From positions 248,001 to 312,000 of the forward strand of contig JAHLTZ010000027.1 in NCBI GenBank assembly GCA_025786725.1: 64,000 bases of DNA, in the 5' to 3' direction. Below, piece after piece: positions 13,037 through 25,143 of the stretch. Position 1 is the first letter of the stretch, and every line of letters starts with the position of its first letter. A program made the translations under genes and the position numbers. Origin of the DNA: Syncephalis fuscata (Eukaryota > Zoopagomycota > Zoopagomycetes > Zoopagales > Piptocephalidaceae). A model generated the notes under the pieces. It saw nothing but the letters and a program-made list of their open reading frames with translations. It made no database searches and had not been told where the DNA came from.

Positions 13037-13371
13037 TGCTATTGGTACCTAGATATTGGCAAAGATCACTAAAATGCAGAAACTAGTAAATTATTACTGA
13101 CTATATAATATAAATAAATCACTGATATTATTGTTGAAATGAGCATCGTCAATGTAGCTGTATTAAATGTAATTAACTGTAATATGTTTATTTATTTTCT
13201 ATTAGAATTCAAGCATGCTTTACAGCTTCGTACGACCTTGATCAAACTTGTTGTGTTATTATAAGCATAATAAATCTATTTTTAAGTTGTCGCAGTATTT
13301 ATATCGCATAGTGATAACATATTAAAAGCATGCGTTTATTTTTACGTCTACAAAAGCTTTGTTGCATGCAA
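9746..13371. other. 3.6 kb gene-free region upstream of the kinase gene
   Basis: I see no gene on either strand. The plus strand is purine-rich (repeated GAGCGAAC, GAGAGAG, AATAAAG patterns), so the strand that would be transcribed toward the kinase is pyrimidine-rich, as in many fungal promoters and leaders. It includes a GATC tandem near 9815-9830 and a (TG)n run at 13008-13036. Long upstream regions in otherwise compact genomes often belong to regulatory genes, but no specific site is recognisable. Confidence 0.4.
13008..13036. repeat. (GT)n microsatellite
   Basis: About 14 uninterrupted GT dinucleotides within the gene-free region upstream of the kinase gene. Confidence 0.95.
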
Positions 13372-15237
13372 TCATTTAGCCAAAGGTATTGACGATACTA
13401 CCACTTTAGAGGAACGTTCATTTTCAGCGGCTATTGCTGATGCAGGCCATAGACTACGGCGTATCCAACGAGCACCGCCGGCATAAACTAACCAACAGTA
13501 CATGGTAATCATAGCAATATGTGGGGCAAAGCCGTTGGTTTGCCATACTGACCAACTTCCTGCAAAAGTTAGTATTTGGAAGGGTGCCACAATATAGTTG
13601 TTTATAGTCTGGGTAAGGAACCAGCCTAAAACATCATAGATGCGTTTACCGACGGATGGAACAGTTGCAGAATGGCCCGGTACTACAATGGGTCTAAATG
13701 TGCGACGCATTGCTAAATAATTGGCGCTATTAGTAAAATGGTCATTTAACTCGTGCTAAATAAACTTACTTCGAGCTGTAGTCGTTACAATAGCTCCTGA
13801 AGCAAATGTTACTAGTATAAAATGAATTAGCAAATAAATAAATAAGCTTATTCATCCATCCATTCACTTACAATAATAGCCAGGATAAAAGCCATGCCAG
13901 ATGGCTGAAATGATATAAGTGGCAAATGTGGCTACAAACGTGCTCTTTTGTCCTGGCTTGACTAGGCGCATATAAACGTAATGTCGAAGCCAGCGGTTAG
14001 TACCGATATTCCAGCTGTCCATCAATTCTCGTGAGCTTTCTGCTAGCTCGCAGTCTTTAATACGAACGTTCGAGACACGATTCCAGAGTATCTTGCCGTG
14101 AGCATCATAGCCGTTAAACGCTAGTCCAGTTAACACGCAAACACCTTCCGAAAGTTTCCATATAAAATAGTATTTAAATCGGGCCAATGCGCCTGCCATT
14201 TGCAAGTAAGACAGCCTATCGAATGGATATTAGCAACGATTTGTATTTATATCAAATTAACTTACTTGTATAACAAACTTGAATGCTGATAATCTTCCGT
14301 CAAGCAGTATTTGATTGAAAATAATGGATCACATCCTACCAATAATCCAACCGATATAATACTTTGGGCAAGACATTTAAATGATTCTAGCAATCCACTA
14401 GGACGATGGATTTTGCCTTTGGTCTATTGAATGTTTTGTTGATTAGTGAATTATTCAATGTGTATTTTTTGATAATCATTTACCTTAAACATTTCCATTG
14501 TACAGAAATTGCGATAGTCTGTAAACTATAAATATTTGTCATGAGTATTGTATAAAACTGTGTAATGGTAACTTCTTACTTCACAGGCGGGCCCTACTAA
14601 AAAGCTACCAAAGTAAAATATATAGCCCATATATTCCAGTAACGATGGCATTTCTGTGATGCGTTTCTCTTTCTGATGCTCGTTTAATTGCTACTAAATG
14701 TTAAAATACTATTAATATACGCCTATCATTTTCATTTACCTTCTCATCTTGTCGTCCATCTTGGACATTAAATGCAAACGATGTCAGTTTGATCACAAGA
14801 ATCATATGGGCAGCGCTAAAGTCGGCCTGGGAGTATGCACTATCATCGTCCATACGGCAGATATGTCTAGTTACCAAATTAATCTACAATCCATCTGGTT
14901 GACTATGCAAAACTTACGTATACGAAAGGTGTAGCATTGTCAATATCATGATAAGCTGTGGCATCATTTTATGCTTAATTGTACCAGCTAGGAAATACGT
15001 TGCCACGGCCGCTGTACTCAAATGTATTAGTCCTATCCAGCTAGATAGGATTTCAGCATGTAGCAATAGTGCCAGTACTATAGAAAACCAGTGCTTAAGG
15101 TTTGGTCGGTCATTAGGCAGGCGGTTGAAAAGAAAACCGGCAAAGTACGTTAGTATAACAGCTATACATAGCCGCAGAGAAGCAACAGGGAATTGCACTG
15201 CCTCAGCCAAACGTTCTAGTTTGACGGAAAGCGACAT
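13372..15237 (-). CDS. ALE1: Lysophospholipid acyltransferase, MBOAT family (Ale1/LPCAT-like)
   Basis: Multi-pass ER membrane enzyme that re-acylates lysophospholipids (Lands cycle). Nine exons starting at 15237; exon 1 ends at 14918 and later introns are 45-60 nt with GTAAGT or GTAAAT donors. Hallmarks are the membrane-rich N-terminus, SFAFNVQDGR, the LLEYMGYIFYFGSFLVGPACE segment, the asparagine active-site region DSWNIGTNRWLRHYVYMR, and the catalytic-histidine motif SAIWHGFYPGYY. All these match Ale1/MBOAT5-type acyltransferases rather than DGAT or Porcupine branches. The C-terminus is a short polar tail without a clear retrieval signal. The gene is intact and ends 3.6 kb from the start of the kinase gene. 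Confidence 0.9.
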
Positions 15238-16292
15238 AGCTAAGAGTCGTCACTACCGAGTTGTTGGTCTAAACGTAAGCCAAATAGTAAAAGAAAAAAA
15301 TGAAGACAATAGGCGAAGCGATACAGAGGCGATAAGTGGTATGGCCTTATTTTGTAGATTGGGGCAATGCCGGCATAAAAACGCCGATGCTCAAATTCTG
15401 TACTATAATTGCGTAGTATTTAATACTCAAAGCAGAGAAACAATTTTTGGAATAATAGACAGTCAATGAAGCCACGTTTTGTTTTAGATTTTGTGGCGGG
15501 ATATTTTATTTTCATAATTTTCTACGTAAAAACGCGATATCCGACATCGTTTTAAAACATTAAAACATTAAATATAAGACTAGAAGCTTAATTGCTTTTT
15601 ATTTATTAATTACACAGGTACAAGCTACCACTAAACAAGCGATATTATTAGTGTTATTCACTATTTTATTTTGCTTAGCTATTTGTAATTCACTTTCTGC
15701 TTGCTTCATATTTCTAGGAACATAGTAAATCTATTAGCGTCTTTTCATGCTCACCAAGTACTTGATGATATCAGTTGTCGACTATTACGGCTTAATATGG
15801 CCGTATTATTCTTTATTTAATATATATTAAATAAAAATGGTGGGGTTTTTTTGCCAAAATTACAGATAACTTTTGAGATTCAGCAATGAATAAAGAATTT
15901 GAAAACAACGATAATGCACGGTTATCACGTTTTGATGTGCCTATTTCCGGATAAATTATTCAATATAAATGATACACTCTAGCTAATATTATGTTGCTTC
16001 GTTTCTGTTTATGCTAAATGTTCAGCTATAAGTTAGCTAGCATAATATTGTTGCGTTCAGACTAAATTGAAAAATAATAAAAATCTATTGGATTCAAATA
16101 TGGGGAAATGATTACCCACGCAATTGATATAATTATTATGCATTATTTATTAAGACTGCTAGATTCATTTTTATTTGAATAATAATACTGTTATAGTTAC
16201 ATTAATGAATCTTAATAATTAAAGAAATATATTTGTGTAATACTGTTGTTGATATGTTTGTTTAATTAATATTTGATAATTTCTGAATAGAA
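15238..16292. other. Intergenic region, promoter of ALE1-like gene and AT-rich sequence
   Basis: About 1.05 kb upstream of the acyltransferase gene up to the edge of repeat copy A. Open frames between 15240 and 15470 are the antisense continuation of the acyltransferase region and are not protein-like. The rest is very AT-rich and shows no gene. Confidence 0.5.
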
Positions 16293-17882
16293 ATCAAACA
16301 TAAACACAATCGAATAACTTGATCAAATACAATCGAAATGAAGCCATATGTTTATTACTACAAACCCGCATGGCTGGATAGACACATTGACTGCAGTCCT
16401 GTTGGTAATACAATAGCACCATTGACTAGAGATGGATAAAGTGGCACATTGGCTAGAACTTATATAGAAGTAGACTAAATGGCAACTGTCAAATGATCTT
16501 GATTTCTGCCGATGGTAGTGTTTTGGGAGTATTGGTTATTCTATGTTTATATATGTCATATTAATTATGTTATAATACATAACTAAATAAATAAATATAC
16601 AATTATACTTACAAACTATTGATGCAATTTTAAATACAAAAAATGCTTGACATATGGTTAGTGTGTGGCTGAGTAATATACAATAATACTTGCAAATCCT
16701 TAATGCAAGTTATTAAACACGCACATGCAATATACAGCATATGTTTAGTACGTAGCTACTTGACTTTCAGTACTACTTATCCTCTATTAATACATGTCAT
16801 TAAGCACACACAGCGCATAACATTGCTGTAACAGCAATACTAGTGCATTAAACGTGTATTCTTCAACAGATGCACACGGCTATGGATAAACTAGCAGTAG
16901 TTTATAAACCATCAAATATACTAGTTAGTCTGCACACGCATTCAATTCGGCACTGGGACTTGGCTGCTAAAATAAACATGCTGTTTTTAGTGCCATGTTA
17001 TCAACTGCTGACACATGCCTATCGTTAGAAACTATTTACTGATATTAACTACTAGTTTCTACGTAATGGCCATTTTGATGATAAATAATTGAACTTGTGC
17101 ATTGACGCCATCGATGGTTTGCGCATAAAGTAATGCATACACATTGAGCTGCACTCACTAGGTCATCTCAATCAGATATAACCATTGCGTGTACTTTTTG
17201 CCATTGATGCTGTACATATCTGTTATTGTGTTGGCGCCAGTGTATAGCTGTTCCTTTACTATTGTAATATATATTGTGTATATTACACGTTGCTATACGT
17301 GCTGCTCACCAATAAAGTAATTACATATTATTGTTAGTGAACACTTTGTAAACTGAGCTTTATGCAGATAGATATTGCGCTAATGATTGCTGTATTAATG
17401 CTTATAAATAATGTTGCTGTGTGTTTATATGTATTGCAAACAATACATGTGCATTCTAGCCATCACTTGCTACTTGAATGATTACACTTTAAAATCGCTT
17501 GCTATATAAATCATATTTGCGATAGCCAATGTTGTGCAGTGCATTTACATTCAAATAAAATCATCAAGATATCTATACATTATGTCGATGCTTTACAATT
17601 GCAGCATGTTTATATAGACATAAACATTAGCAGAACAACACCAGAAGGCTTGTAAACTGATGCAGTCGACAAACAATATATCCAATTCTATTTAGCAACA
17701 AGTAGTTGAATTTGTTGCAATGCATGCAATAAAGCGATTAAAAGTTCTAATTCTTGAATGATTTGTAAGAGTGACTCTAAATGATGTTGTTTAACAATTC
17801 TGACTGATTTGATCCAATTTTAATCGAATCATTACTTTATTAATAAGGTTGTCGATAGCGTTGACAACAATAATTGCAATCT
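16293..17882 (-). pseudogene. Decayed micro-exon gene copy A (left arm of inverted repeat)
   Basis: Near-identical reverse complement of 22507-24174 (copy B). In minus orientation its 3' part aligns with the end of the intact micro-exon gene at 35.9-38.7 kb: one unit is preserved, with TTT between AG and GTAAGT (16613-16615), and the terminal-exon coding end (TCGGCAGAAATCAAGATC, then ATTTGA) is recognisable. Many donors are mutated (for example ATAAGT) and the acceptor before the terminal exon is lost, so I call it a relic. Compared with copy B it lacks about 80-90 bp, close to one repeat unit. It stops about 190 bp downstream of the epsilon-COP gene and lacks the membrane-ORF part that follows in copies B and D. 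Confidence 0.7.
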
Positions 17883-18072
17883 CTTTTAAATGTCATAGTG
17901 TCTAGTAATAAATAGATGAGTTAGTTTCAAACATAAAAATCAATGACTTGATAACTCATTTGTAAATAGTCAAATTAACTACGTTTTAAATCACTTTTTA
18001 TAAAGAAAAATACGGCCAGTCAATATAAAACCGTAGTATCCATCGTACTTTTCTACTAAAAAGCACACGTGT

Positions 18073-19274
18073 TTAAATAGCATAAGCTGCAGCTGCAGTA
18101 TCAAACAACGCACTCTTCTCCAATCTATTTTGAATCAATGGATGCATTGGATGGGATGCCTCCAAATCACTATTATTAATAAACAACTCGTTAATAAGAC
18201 AATCAGCAGATGTTATTAACTTACTCTAAGCGCGCCTCTGCATCCACTATATTACCAGTGAGGTAAAGAGATACTAAAGGTTGGCTAGCATTTCTGGGTT
18301 CTTTGCATCCTACAATTGTACTTCATTAGCAAGTGACGAATACGCTTATTGTTATAGTATACTTTACCGTAGACTGTGCCTCTAGCAGCAAACTTTCAGC
18401 CTCTGGATATCGCTGCATCATAAGATTACACGCTGCCTGTCCACATAGACTATTCGCAGAAATGGCTGCGTTGATACCGAATTCATCAAAAATATATGCC
18501 GTTGATTGACAGCGTTCACCACCCTATAAATAATAGTTTACAATTAGTTTTATATATACCAGTGTATCATGATATCCTTATCGTTTACGTACCACGCTTA
18601 GATTAGCCCATGCTTCGGCTAGTTGCAATGGCAAAGCATCATCGGACCATTCTTTAGCTGTTTCCAGTTCTTGTTGAGCAAGATCGGATCGACCCATCAT
18701 TAAATAGGCTTGAGTTCTTAGTGTTCCACTGTGTAACAAAAATCAATTAGACGCTATTCTCTAACGAAGCTTTGACGCCAATATCTTGTATCTATATCTT
18801 CTGGGTTACTTACCATTCAATATTACGCGAGTGTTTTGATAATGTTGCTACAGCATCTGTAGTCTTATGAGCAGCCAACAACAGCTGGCCTACCAGTGCT
18901 GTTGTAATACCATCAAGTGCTGGCTCACTGTCGGCAGTGTTGTCGCGTCCAGCCAATTCCAGTGCCTGCTCAGTTATCTTGGTGGCCGTATCTTCTCGCC
19001 CAGCACGCTGAGCTTGTATGTAACGCGCTAGCAATAATGCTGCATCCATAGCGCTTGCACCATCACTGCCCCCTGCCACGCGCTCTTTAAGTCCGTCAAC
19101 TGCTTCATCAGCTCGCTGAAGTGCCAATAGTGCACGGTAATAGATTGTGACAATTTCTTGTACTATAGCCGAACTTTCATCATCATTTAAATACGATTTT
19201 GCCTGGTCTGCTACTTCCTGGAAGCAGCCAAGATAGTAGAGATCGCGCAATTTTGTTAATGTATCAGCCGACAT
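18073..19274 (-). CDS. SEC28: Coatomer subunit epsilon (epsilon-COP)
   Basis: Subunit of the COPI coat for Golgi-to-ER and intra-Golgi transport; a TPR-like helical repeat protein that stabilises alpha-COP. Five exons, the first from 19274 (start chosen at MSADTLTKLRDL because family members begin just before the LRDLYYLG helix; an upstream in-frame ATG at 19340 is less likely). The sequence LRDLYYLGCFQEVADQAKSY is the diagnostic N-terminus, and the helical pairs continue to the conserved end HPMHPLIQNR. In exon 4, near 18275-18285, the frame breaks at AACCTTTAGTA; one additional T restores the expected ANL.VSLYLTGN segment. It is divergent from the GGTase-I gene across about 190 bp. Confidence 0.9.
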
Positions 19275-19467
19275 GATGGAGGAATAAGAAAGAATATAAC
19301 TAACAGAGAATTCACAAGTATTCAAATAAAATGATGACACGTCATGACAATTGTCGTTTTATTCTCTTCCATTCACTAACCAGTATTTACTAACTGTGCG
19401 GCTATTTAACAACAACAACAACAGTAGTAGTGACAATATCAATAGCAATAGCTTCAATCAATACAAC

Positions 19468-20950
19468 ATGACTGATACAGTGACTGAAGAGGGCTATTTG
19501 CCAAACATTGACCGACATATCAACTATTTCCTCTACTGTGTTAATTTTCTACCTCAGCCATATACTTCAGGCGATACAACACGGTAAAACCAATTGTAGA
19601 TAGAGCTGACCAGTATAATTAATAATCTATATATCCTAACCAGATTGACATTAATCTCATTTGGACTCTGTGCATTGGAGTATTTGAACGTACTTGAGTC
19701 GCGTATAAATTCAGAACGAAGACAGCTGTTTATTGACTGGATATACGATCAGCAGATTGCTCCATCAGGTGCCTAGAACAGCTAGTTCGAATATTAGAGT
19801 ACAAACACTAATAGTATGAAATAATTAGAGGATAAAGAAAAGCCATATGCTTATTGTGGATTCCGAGGTGGTCCATTTACTGGTCCATCAGGTGTAGGTA
19901 CACAACGGTAGCATTGTATATTTTATTAATAATACAAATATAGCCATATAATCGTGCCAATGTAGCAGCTACATTTGGAGCGTTGACTTCTTTACTTGCT
20001 TTGGGGGATGATTTATCTCGAGTCGATCGGGCAGCTATTGCCGGTGGATTACGTGAAATACAACTGGCTGATGGCCGGTAAGTACAGCTATTACATTGAC
20101 CTTCATTTATAACCTGTTAACCATTCATCATTTAGATTCGCACCTATGCCAGATGTAACCGAGGCAGATATGCGACTTACTTACTGTGCCGTAGCCATTT
20201 GCTACATCTTAAATGATTGGTCAGGTATAGATCGTGAACGTACATTAAACTATGTTTGGGCAAGTCAGGTAAGCAGCGGTCACTTTAATTAAAATAAAAC
20301 AATAATAAATATATAATTAGAATTATGATGGTGGATTTGCACAGGCACCCGGCGAAGAATCACATGGTAACTATTGTTAAATTGTTTGATATACGTAATA
20401 CGATATTAATCAGCAGCATTTATTATATTGTAGGTGGATTGACTTTTTGTGCAGTGGCTATTCTTTATTTGCTGGGTGAATTAGACACGGCTGATCCACG
20501 TTTACGATTAACAAAACGATGGGGACTGGCTCGTCTTTCTGCCGGCTACCAAGGCCGAGTCAACAAACCAACCGATACTTGCTATTCATTCTGGGTGGGC
20601 GCTACACTTAAGGTAAGCATATATCTATAAGCTAAATCGCTTTCTAATATGATCATTGTCAGTTATTGGATGTGTATGAAATGGCCGACCATCAAATGGA
20701 AGTTACTTTTCTTCATGCAACACAATCAAATTATGGTGGATTCTCCAAATGGGTCGACCAGCATCCAGGTATAGCTATTATTGTTGTCTAACATGCATCT
20801 AAACATTATTGCGTATTAGATCTACTGCATGCCTATCTCGGCCTAATAGGTCTTTCATTAGCCACCAACGGTGTGCCTACTAGTAAATTAAGCTGTGCTT
20901 TGGCCATACCACCTAGTGTGGTAGAAAGACTAACAGTTCTTCATAAATAA
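19468..20950 (+). CDS. CDC43: Protein geranylgeranyltransferase type I, beta subunit
   Basis: Catalytic, zinc-binding beta subunit that attaches geranylgeranyl to CaaL proteins such as Rho GTPases, acting with the shared alpha subunit in the cytosol. Eight or so exons with introns of 45-75 nt. Family features in order: a DRHINYFLYCVNFLP N-terminal helix, GGFRG-like repeat CGFRGGPFTGPSG, ALGDDLSRVDRAAI, then the QNYDGGFAQAPGEESHGGLT repeat and RVNKPTDTCYSFWVGATL, which supplies the zinc-binding Asp/Cys. The combination is GGTase-I rather than farnesyltransferase or RabGGTase beta. An in-frame ATG at 19351 would add 39 Asn/Ser-rich residues; I prefer 19468. The gene shares its upstream region with epsilon-COP. 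Confidence 0.88.
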
Positions 20951-21009
20951 ACATAAATTATATTTAATGATATAGCTTTTATTTACAACATTATTTTATT
21001 TTGTTTTTA

Positions 21010-22453
21010 TTACATAGTTGACGGTGGAACATTGCTATAAACAGCCTCATCTGTTGATGGGGTGGGTGGCGGAGTAGCACTAGTTGCTTGTTTAGAATCA
21101 CGTAAAACTTTAATACGTCGAATCCATATTAAATTCATTTTCTTGGCTATAGAAAACACTGGCCATCGGTGCGGCATCCAACGTGACTGGAGAACTAAAT
21201 CTTTATGTCGCTTCGGTACAGGCTTAGCCACATTCGACATAATTACATACTATTTCAAATTAAATTATAAGTTGGATTCAATCTAACAACACCATATTAC
21301 TACTAACCACAGGAAATAATAAAGCAAATATTCCAGAACTAACAAACTGTGGAAAGAAAAACGTGACTGCAGTGCAAGGAAATCCTATTTGAGAGCAATA
21401 AGATTACTGTTATCAAGTAGTACTAGTAAATTATTTACCAAAACCTGCGAAATACGCCCAGCGTGCTTCAAAATAATCCATACGTTGATCCATTGTCCAG
21501 CCTCGATTGATCCAGTCATATCTAATAAATTGGCTGTAGCATAAGCATGTATTATACAGCAAATAAACATTATTTTGTATTGCTTACTCAAAGCAGTAAA
21601 ATGCCGCAATCCAACATGTGTATAGAAATGAAGCCAATGGGCCGATAAGTGGTAGCGTGTACACTAACGATACAAATATAATGTAGTTGAAGAACAGCAA
21701 TGTACGATAGACTTCGTCGGTAATGCGATTAACCAGTCTACATAGAATAGTCAATAAGAGCAACAAAGCGCAATTTACTCACCTGTCAAATGATATTTGG
21801 GCACTAGCCGTTTTGCCTTCTCGTAAACAGTAGGCATGATCGGCCACCTTTTGATACCAAATAGAATTTAGAAAGAAACTAAGGCAGTAGATTGGATACA
21901 CCCATAATATCTATTTAAAATATAATGGCTATTAGCAGTGATAGCAGCTTATTGATAAACCATTATCTAGCATCTACCTGGTAGGCACATGTCAGTATCA
22001 TGTCTAGCCAGGATACAACCATTTCTAGACGGGGTTCTGCTTCTAACTGGTTATGAAAATCGGTTTCTTTTGAAATACGAGCCGACCACACAAACCAAGT
22101 AGTAAAGAAGGAAAGCGAGGGCCGTAACAGATGCTCGAACAAGTAGATACTGCCCAGAAATATCAATCCATTTAGTAGGAAACACTTGGCCGTCTGTACT
22201 TGCAACGTTTTAGATCTATATAGCCGGGCTAAGTAAAGCAATGCGTAGCTACACTCACTTACCCGCCAATAATGACAAAGCTTCGCGACCAATTGGAGGC
22301 GTCGCGTACACCGCACCACGCGTAGTATGCGTTGAGCGATAGGCTTTCTGTAAATGACAAGGGTAGTGTCGGATGAGTCTCGGGTTGTGTCGACGATTGC
22401 TGTTCCGTCGTGGTGCCGTCCGAGGTTGAAGCAGATAGTGGAGGTTCGGCCAT
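21010..22453 (-). CDS. EI24: EI24/PIG8 family ER membrane protein
   Basis: Multi-pass ER membrane protein of the EI24 (etoposide-induced 2.4) family, linked in animals to autophagy and ER-associated processes; the fungal role is less known. About seven exons from 22453 (exon 1 22263-22453, exon 2 high end at 22215). Recognition comes from transmembrane segments around ILWVYPIYCLSFFLNSIWYQ and LPLIGPLASFLYTCWIAAFY and especially the family signature YDWINRGWTMDQRMDYFEAR followed by WAYFAGFG. The C-terminus is basic then Pro/Thr-rich. It is intact. Repeat copy B begins only about 50 bp upstream of the start codon, so the gene's promoter has probably been replaced or compressed. Confidence 0.88.
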
Positions 22454-22506
22454 ATTAAACGTACAACGTAACGACTAACGACAAGTTATTGTTTAAAGGA
22501 ATTTAA

Positions 22507-24878
22507 AGATTGCAATTATTGTTGTCAATGCTATCGACAACCTTATTAATAAAGTAATGATTCGATTAAAATTGGATCAAATCAGTCAGAATTGTTAAAC
22601 AACATCATTTAGAGTCACTCTTACAAATCATTCAAGAATTAGAACTTTTAATCGCTTTATTGCATGCATTGCAACAAATTCAACTACTTGTTGCTAAATA
22701 GAATTGGATATATTGTTTGTCGACTGCATCAGTTTACAAGCCTTCTGGTGTTGTTCTGCTAATGTTTATGTCTATATAAACATGCTGCAATTGTAAAGCA
22801 TCGACATAATGTATAGATATCTTGATGATTTTATTTGAATGTAAATGCACTGCACAACATTGGCTATCGCAAATATGATTTATATAGCAAGCGATTTTAA
22901 AGTGTAATCATTCAAGTAGCAAGTGATGGCTAGAATGCACATGTATTGTTTGCAATACATATAAACACACAGCAACATTATTTATAAGCATTAATACAGC
23001 AATCATTAGCGCAATATCTATCTGCATAAAGCTCAGTTTACAAAGTGTTCACTAACAATAATATGTAATTACTTTATTGGTGAGCAGCACGTATAGCAAC
23101 GTGTAATATACACAATATATATTACAATAGTAAAGGAACAGCTATACACTGGCGCCAACACAATAACAGATATGTACAGCATCAATGGCAAAAAGTACAC
23201 GCAATGGTTATATCTGATTGAGATGACCTAGTGAGTGCAGCTCAATGTGTATGCATTACTTTATGCGCAAACCATCGATGGCGTCAATGCACAAGTTCAA
23301 TTATTTATCATCAAAATGGCCATTACGTAGAAACTAGTAGTTAATATCAGTAAATAGTTTCTAACGATAGGCATGTGTCAGCAGTTGATAACATGGCACT
23401 AAAAACAGCATGTTTATTTTAGCAGCCAAGTCCCAGTGCCGAATTGAATGCGTGTGCAGACTAACTAGTATATTTGATGGTTTATAAACTACTGCTAGTT
23501 TATCCATAGCCGTGTGCATCTGTTGAAGAATACACGTTTAATGCACTAGTATTGCTGTTACAGCAATGTTATGCGCTGTGTGCGCTTAATGACATGTATT
23601 AATAGAGGATAAGTAGTACTGAAAGTCAAGTAGCTACGTACTAAACATATGCTGTATATTGCATGTGCGTGTTTAATAACTTGCATTAAGGATTTGCAAG
23701 TATTATTGTATATTACTCAGCCACACACTAACCATATGTCAAGCATTTTTTGTATTTAAAATTGCATCAATAGTTTGTAAGTATAATTGTATATTATTTA
23801 GTTATGCATTAAACATAGGCTCTGTACACTGTGTATTCAATAACATGTTTGATAGGTTATAAGTATTATTATATAATGTGGCTTATAGGCTAACTATATG
23901 ACATGTGGCATATTTATAAACATAGAATAACCAATACTCCCAAAACACTACCATCGGCAGAAATCAAGATCATTTGACAGTTGCCATTTAGTCTACTTCT
24001 ATATAAGTTCTAGCCAATGTGCCACTTTATCCATCTCTAGTCAATGGTGCTATTGTATTACCAACAGGACTGCAGTCAATGTGTCTATCCAGCCATGCGG
24101 GTTTGTAGTAATAAACATATGGCTTCATTTCGATTGTATTTGATCAAGTTATTCGATTGTGTTTATGTTTGATTTTATTGAAACATTTGAGGCCGATCAT
24201 TATTGCTGTTGGCCATGCGTAGAAAATTTGATAAAATATTAATAAAGCCATTGATTGCAATTCCATATTGTTCCGCAATTGTTGCTGCTGTTACTACGTA
24301 CAGTGTGGTTTCTTTGCATCTAAACGATCACTTCTATCTGCCAAGCTTCTACTGTTGCATTTTGGGCATATTTGCAATGTAAGATACTCGTTTATGGTGA
24401 CAAGAAGGTAGGACGACTAGCGTTTCTGATGTTCATCATTGTCTTGAGCATTCTTGGTATCAACTTGGTAGGCGCATATTATTTGCCAATCATTGATGCA
24501 GCAAATCGGCCTCTACCATATGCAATAATGATAGGCTGAGTGTCTTTACCAGTAACATCATGTGGCAACAGTTGTAATCAGAATATACGGCATGCCGTTG
24601 AGGTTACTTGAACAGGTGTTAATGTAAAATAAGAAAAATAAAGACTAGAAATTGAATAATGTTATCTATTGCTGTTCAAATACGCATGCTATTTATATTG
24701 TTATAATTAACATTATTGTATAATGTATTACTGAATAGAGCAATAAAATAGCAATAAGAAAAGATGGTGAAATGAGTAAACAAAAAAAATGTGGGGGCAA
24801 AATACAGTAGCTTCTTAGCTTTGATGGACTTTATTATTTATTTATTTAAGTATAGTTGTATTATACTAACTAGCTTAT
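22507..24878 (+). pseudogene. Decayed micro-exon gene copy B plus downstream membrane ORF (right arm of inverted repeat)
   Basis: Positions 22507-24174 are the reverse complement of copy A. On this plus-strand copy the array-like region includes AG-TTT-GTAAGT at 23774-23776 and a neighbouring unit with ATAAGT instead of GTAAGT, then the terminal coding end near 23960-23990. From about 24175 to 24878 it continues into a second conserved part shared with 34528-35215 and 40495-41050. There an open frame (24215-24382) and an overlapping frame ending at 24537-24539 encode hydrophobic membrane-like segments (SILGINLVGAYYLPIIDAA). Frames are interrupted relative to the other copies. I regard the whole as a relic two-part repeat. 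Confidence 0.7.
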
Positions 24879-25143
24879 GGCTGGATATTCAATACATCTA
24901 CAAATCTTGTATATAAAAGCCATTTCTACTCAAGATACATCAATAAAACAACACTGCACTTATATTAGAATGTAACCGTGACAATAAACAAATAAATACC
25001 AATATATATACTTATTCATTAATTAAACTAAATTTACCATTATTATTATTATTATAGTAGCCATGAAATTATAGTTAAAATATTATTAATTGAGGCGAAC
25101 AAACAAACAAAAGACAATTGCTAAAGAAAGGAAAACCATACTA

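Noticed and set aside
14948-15469. 173-codon plus-strand frame opposite the acyltransferase exon 1
   Set aside because: It is antisense to a well-supported membrane-enzyme exon and has no family resemblance or splice signals.
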